Source: Halomonas sp. (GTDB taxonomy: Bacteria; Pseudomonadota; Gammaproteobacteria; Pseudomonadales; Halomonadaceae). Taken from it: a DNA stretch of 6,240 bases. The first letter of the stretch is position 1, and the number at the start of each line of letters is the position of its first letter. Made by a program: the position numbers and the translations under genes. Shown in pieces: positions 5,698-6,240 of this stretch. The DNA is taken from NCBI GenBank assembly GCA_007129225.1, contig SKVX01000260.1, positions 1 to 6,240 on the forward strand, given 5' to 3'. The notes beneath the pieces were generated by a model. The model did no database searches, was not told the DNA's origin, and saw only the letters and a list, made by a program, of their open reading frames with translations.

Positions 5698-6240
5698 CTA
5701 TCGCTCCGGCAGGTACTTCAGGGGGTCCTGAGGTTGGCCATCCTTGCGCACCTCGAAATGCAGCCTGACACTCTCCGCGTCGCTATCGCCCATGGTGGCA
5801 ATGACTTCACCAGCCTCGACCACATCGTTCTCGCTTACCCTGAGGCTATCGTTGTGGGCGTAGGCGCTAAGATATTGATCATTATGCTTGAGCAGGATGA
5901 GGTTGCCGTAACCTCTCACCCCGCTGCCCGCATAGACCACGATACCCGGCCCGGCTGCTCTGACAGGTTGCCCCTTTTGCCCGTCGATATCAATGCCCGC
6001 GGTGATACTCCCCCCTTCACCGAAGCGACCGACCAGGGCGCCATCTGCCGGCCACCGCCAGTCGACCTCTTCCACCGGAGTGTAGCTTCGACCTTCTCGC
6101 TCGGGCTGTTGTTCCGGCGCGCCCGCCACTTCGGTTCCAACATCCGGCTCGGCGGCACTGGCTGGCTCAGGTTCGGGTGCAGGGGCCTCTGCCACTACCG
6201 GCTCTGCAGCAGGCTCGGGCTGGCGCTCCGGCTCCGGCTC
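5698..6240 (-). CDS. nlpD: NlpD, LytM-domain amidase activator (C-terminal part, partial)
   Basis: The minus-strand frame is open from 6240 to the TAG at 5698-5700, giving 180 residues; the lipoprotein signal and LysM domain expected at the N terminus are outside the window. Partial residues 1-50 are a low-complexity Pro/Glu/Ala linker. From about 62 (RWPADGALVGRFG) an M23/LytM fold begins, with AGIDIDGQKGQPV, VVYAGSGVRGYGNLILLKH, YLSAYAHND, LHFEVR and the NlpD-like end PLKYLPER. The zinc-binding set is broken: Thr80 replaces the His of the H-x-G-I-D motif and Arg159 replaces the first His of H-x-H, while Asp84, His129 and His161 remain. Non-catalytic LytM domains of this kind activate periplasmic amidases (AmiC in E. 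coli) for daughter-cell separation. The GTG at 6193-6195 is internal, since the linker continues upstream. rpoS lies 141 bp downstream, the conserved gammaproteobacterial order, so rpoS may be partly cotranscribed with it. Confidence 0.93.
   Translation of the reverse strand, partial: EPEPERQPEPAAEPVVAEAPAPEPEPASAAEPDVGTEVAGAPEQQPEREGRSYTPVEEVDWRWPADGALVGRFGEGGSITAGIDIDGQKGQPVRAAGPGIVVYAGSGVRGYGNLILLKHNDQYLSAYAHNDSLRVSENDVVEAGEVIATMGDSDAESVRLHFEVRKDGQPQDPLKYLPER

Noticed and set aside
6100..6240. Pro/Glu-rich repeat in nlpD as a tandem DNA repeat
   Set aside because: It is a degenerate low-complexity linker, as often found between LysM and LytM domains, without a regular repeat unit at the DNA level.

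Overview
The window looks like an ordinary core-chromosome segment of a high-GC gammaproteobacterium. The order nlpD-rpoS, the EttA, LpxL and DUF1328 proteins, and the TolC gate motifs all closely resemble enterobacterial and pseudomonad homologues. GC-rich coding DNA and an acidic bias in several proteins would fit a Halomonas-like member of the Oceanospirillales, but that placement is an inference from memory and not a result. No mobile element, CRISPR array, tRNA or rRNA was seen, and base use looks uniform apart from AT-rich intergenic pockets.

Layout from left to right. Positions 1-291 (+) hold the 3' end of ettA, an ABC-F translation factor. It runs into a perfect 13-bp hairpin at 344-373 that separates it from convergent genes on the minus strand. 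All remaining genes read right to left. In transcription order they are nlpD (5698-6240, 5' end outside the window), rpoS (4576-5556), tolC (2971-4416), alr (1717-2838), lpxL (715-1629) and a 52-residue DUF1328/YtjA membrane peptide (402-560). The last is too short for most ORF callers but has a near-perfect ribosome binding site.

Most of the genes concern the cell envelope and stress. NlpD has a degenerate LytM domain and activates cell-wall amidases. RpoS is the general stress sigma factor. TolC is the outer-membrane exit duct for efflux and type I secretion. Alr makes D-alanine for peptidoglycan. LpxL acylates lipid A. DUF1328 is a small inner-membrane protein of unknown role. The minus-strand genes are separated by gaps of 87-159 bp that contain hairpins and promoter-like hexamers, so they are probably several transcription units and not one tight operon. 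The clearest terminator lies between tolC and alr (2901-2930).

No undescribed system is evident. The points most worth a second look are the rpoS leader, which has mutually exclusive inverted repeats and a possible Shine-Dalgarno-pairing segment, and the TolC periplasmic gate, where one of the two constriction aspartates is an asparagine.
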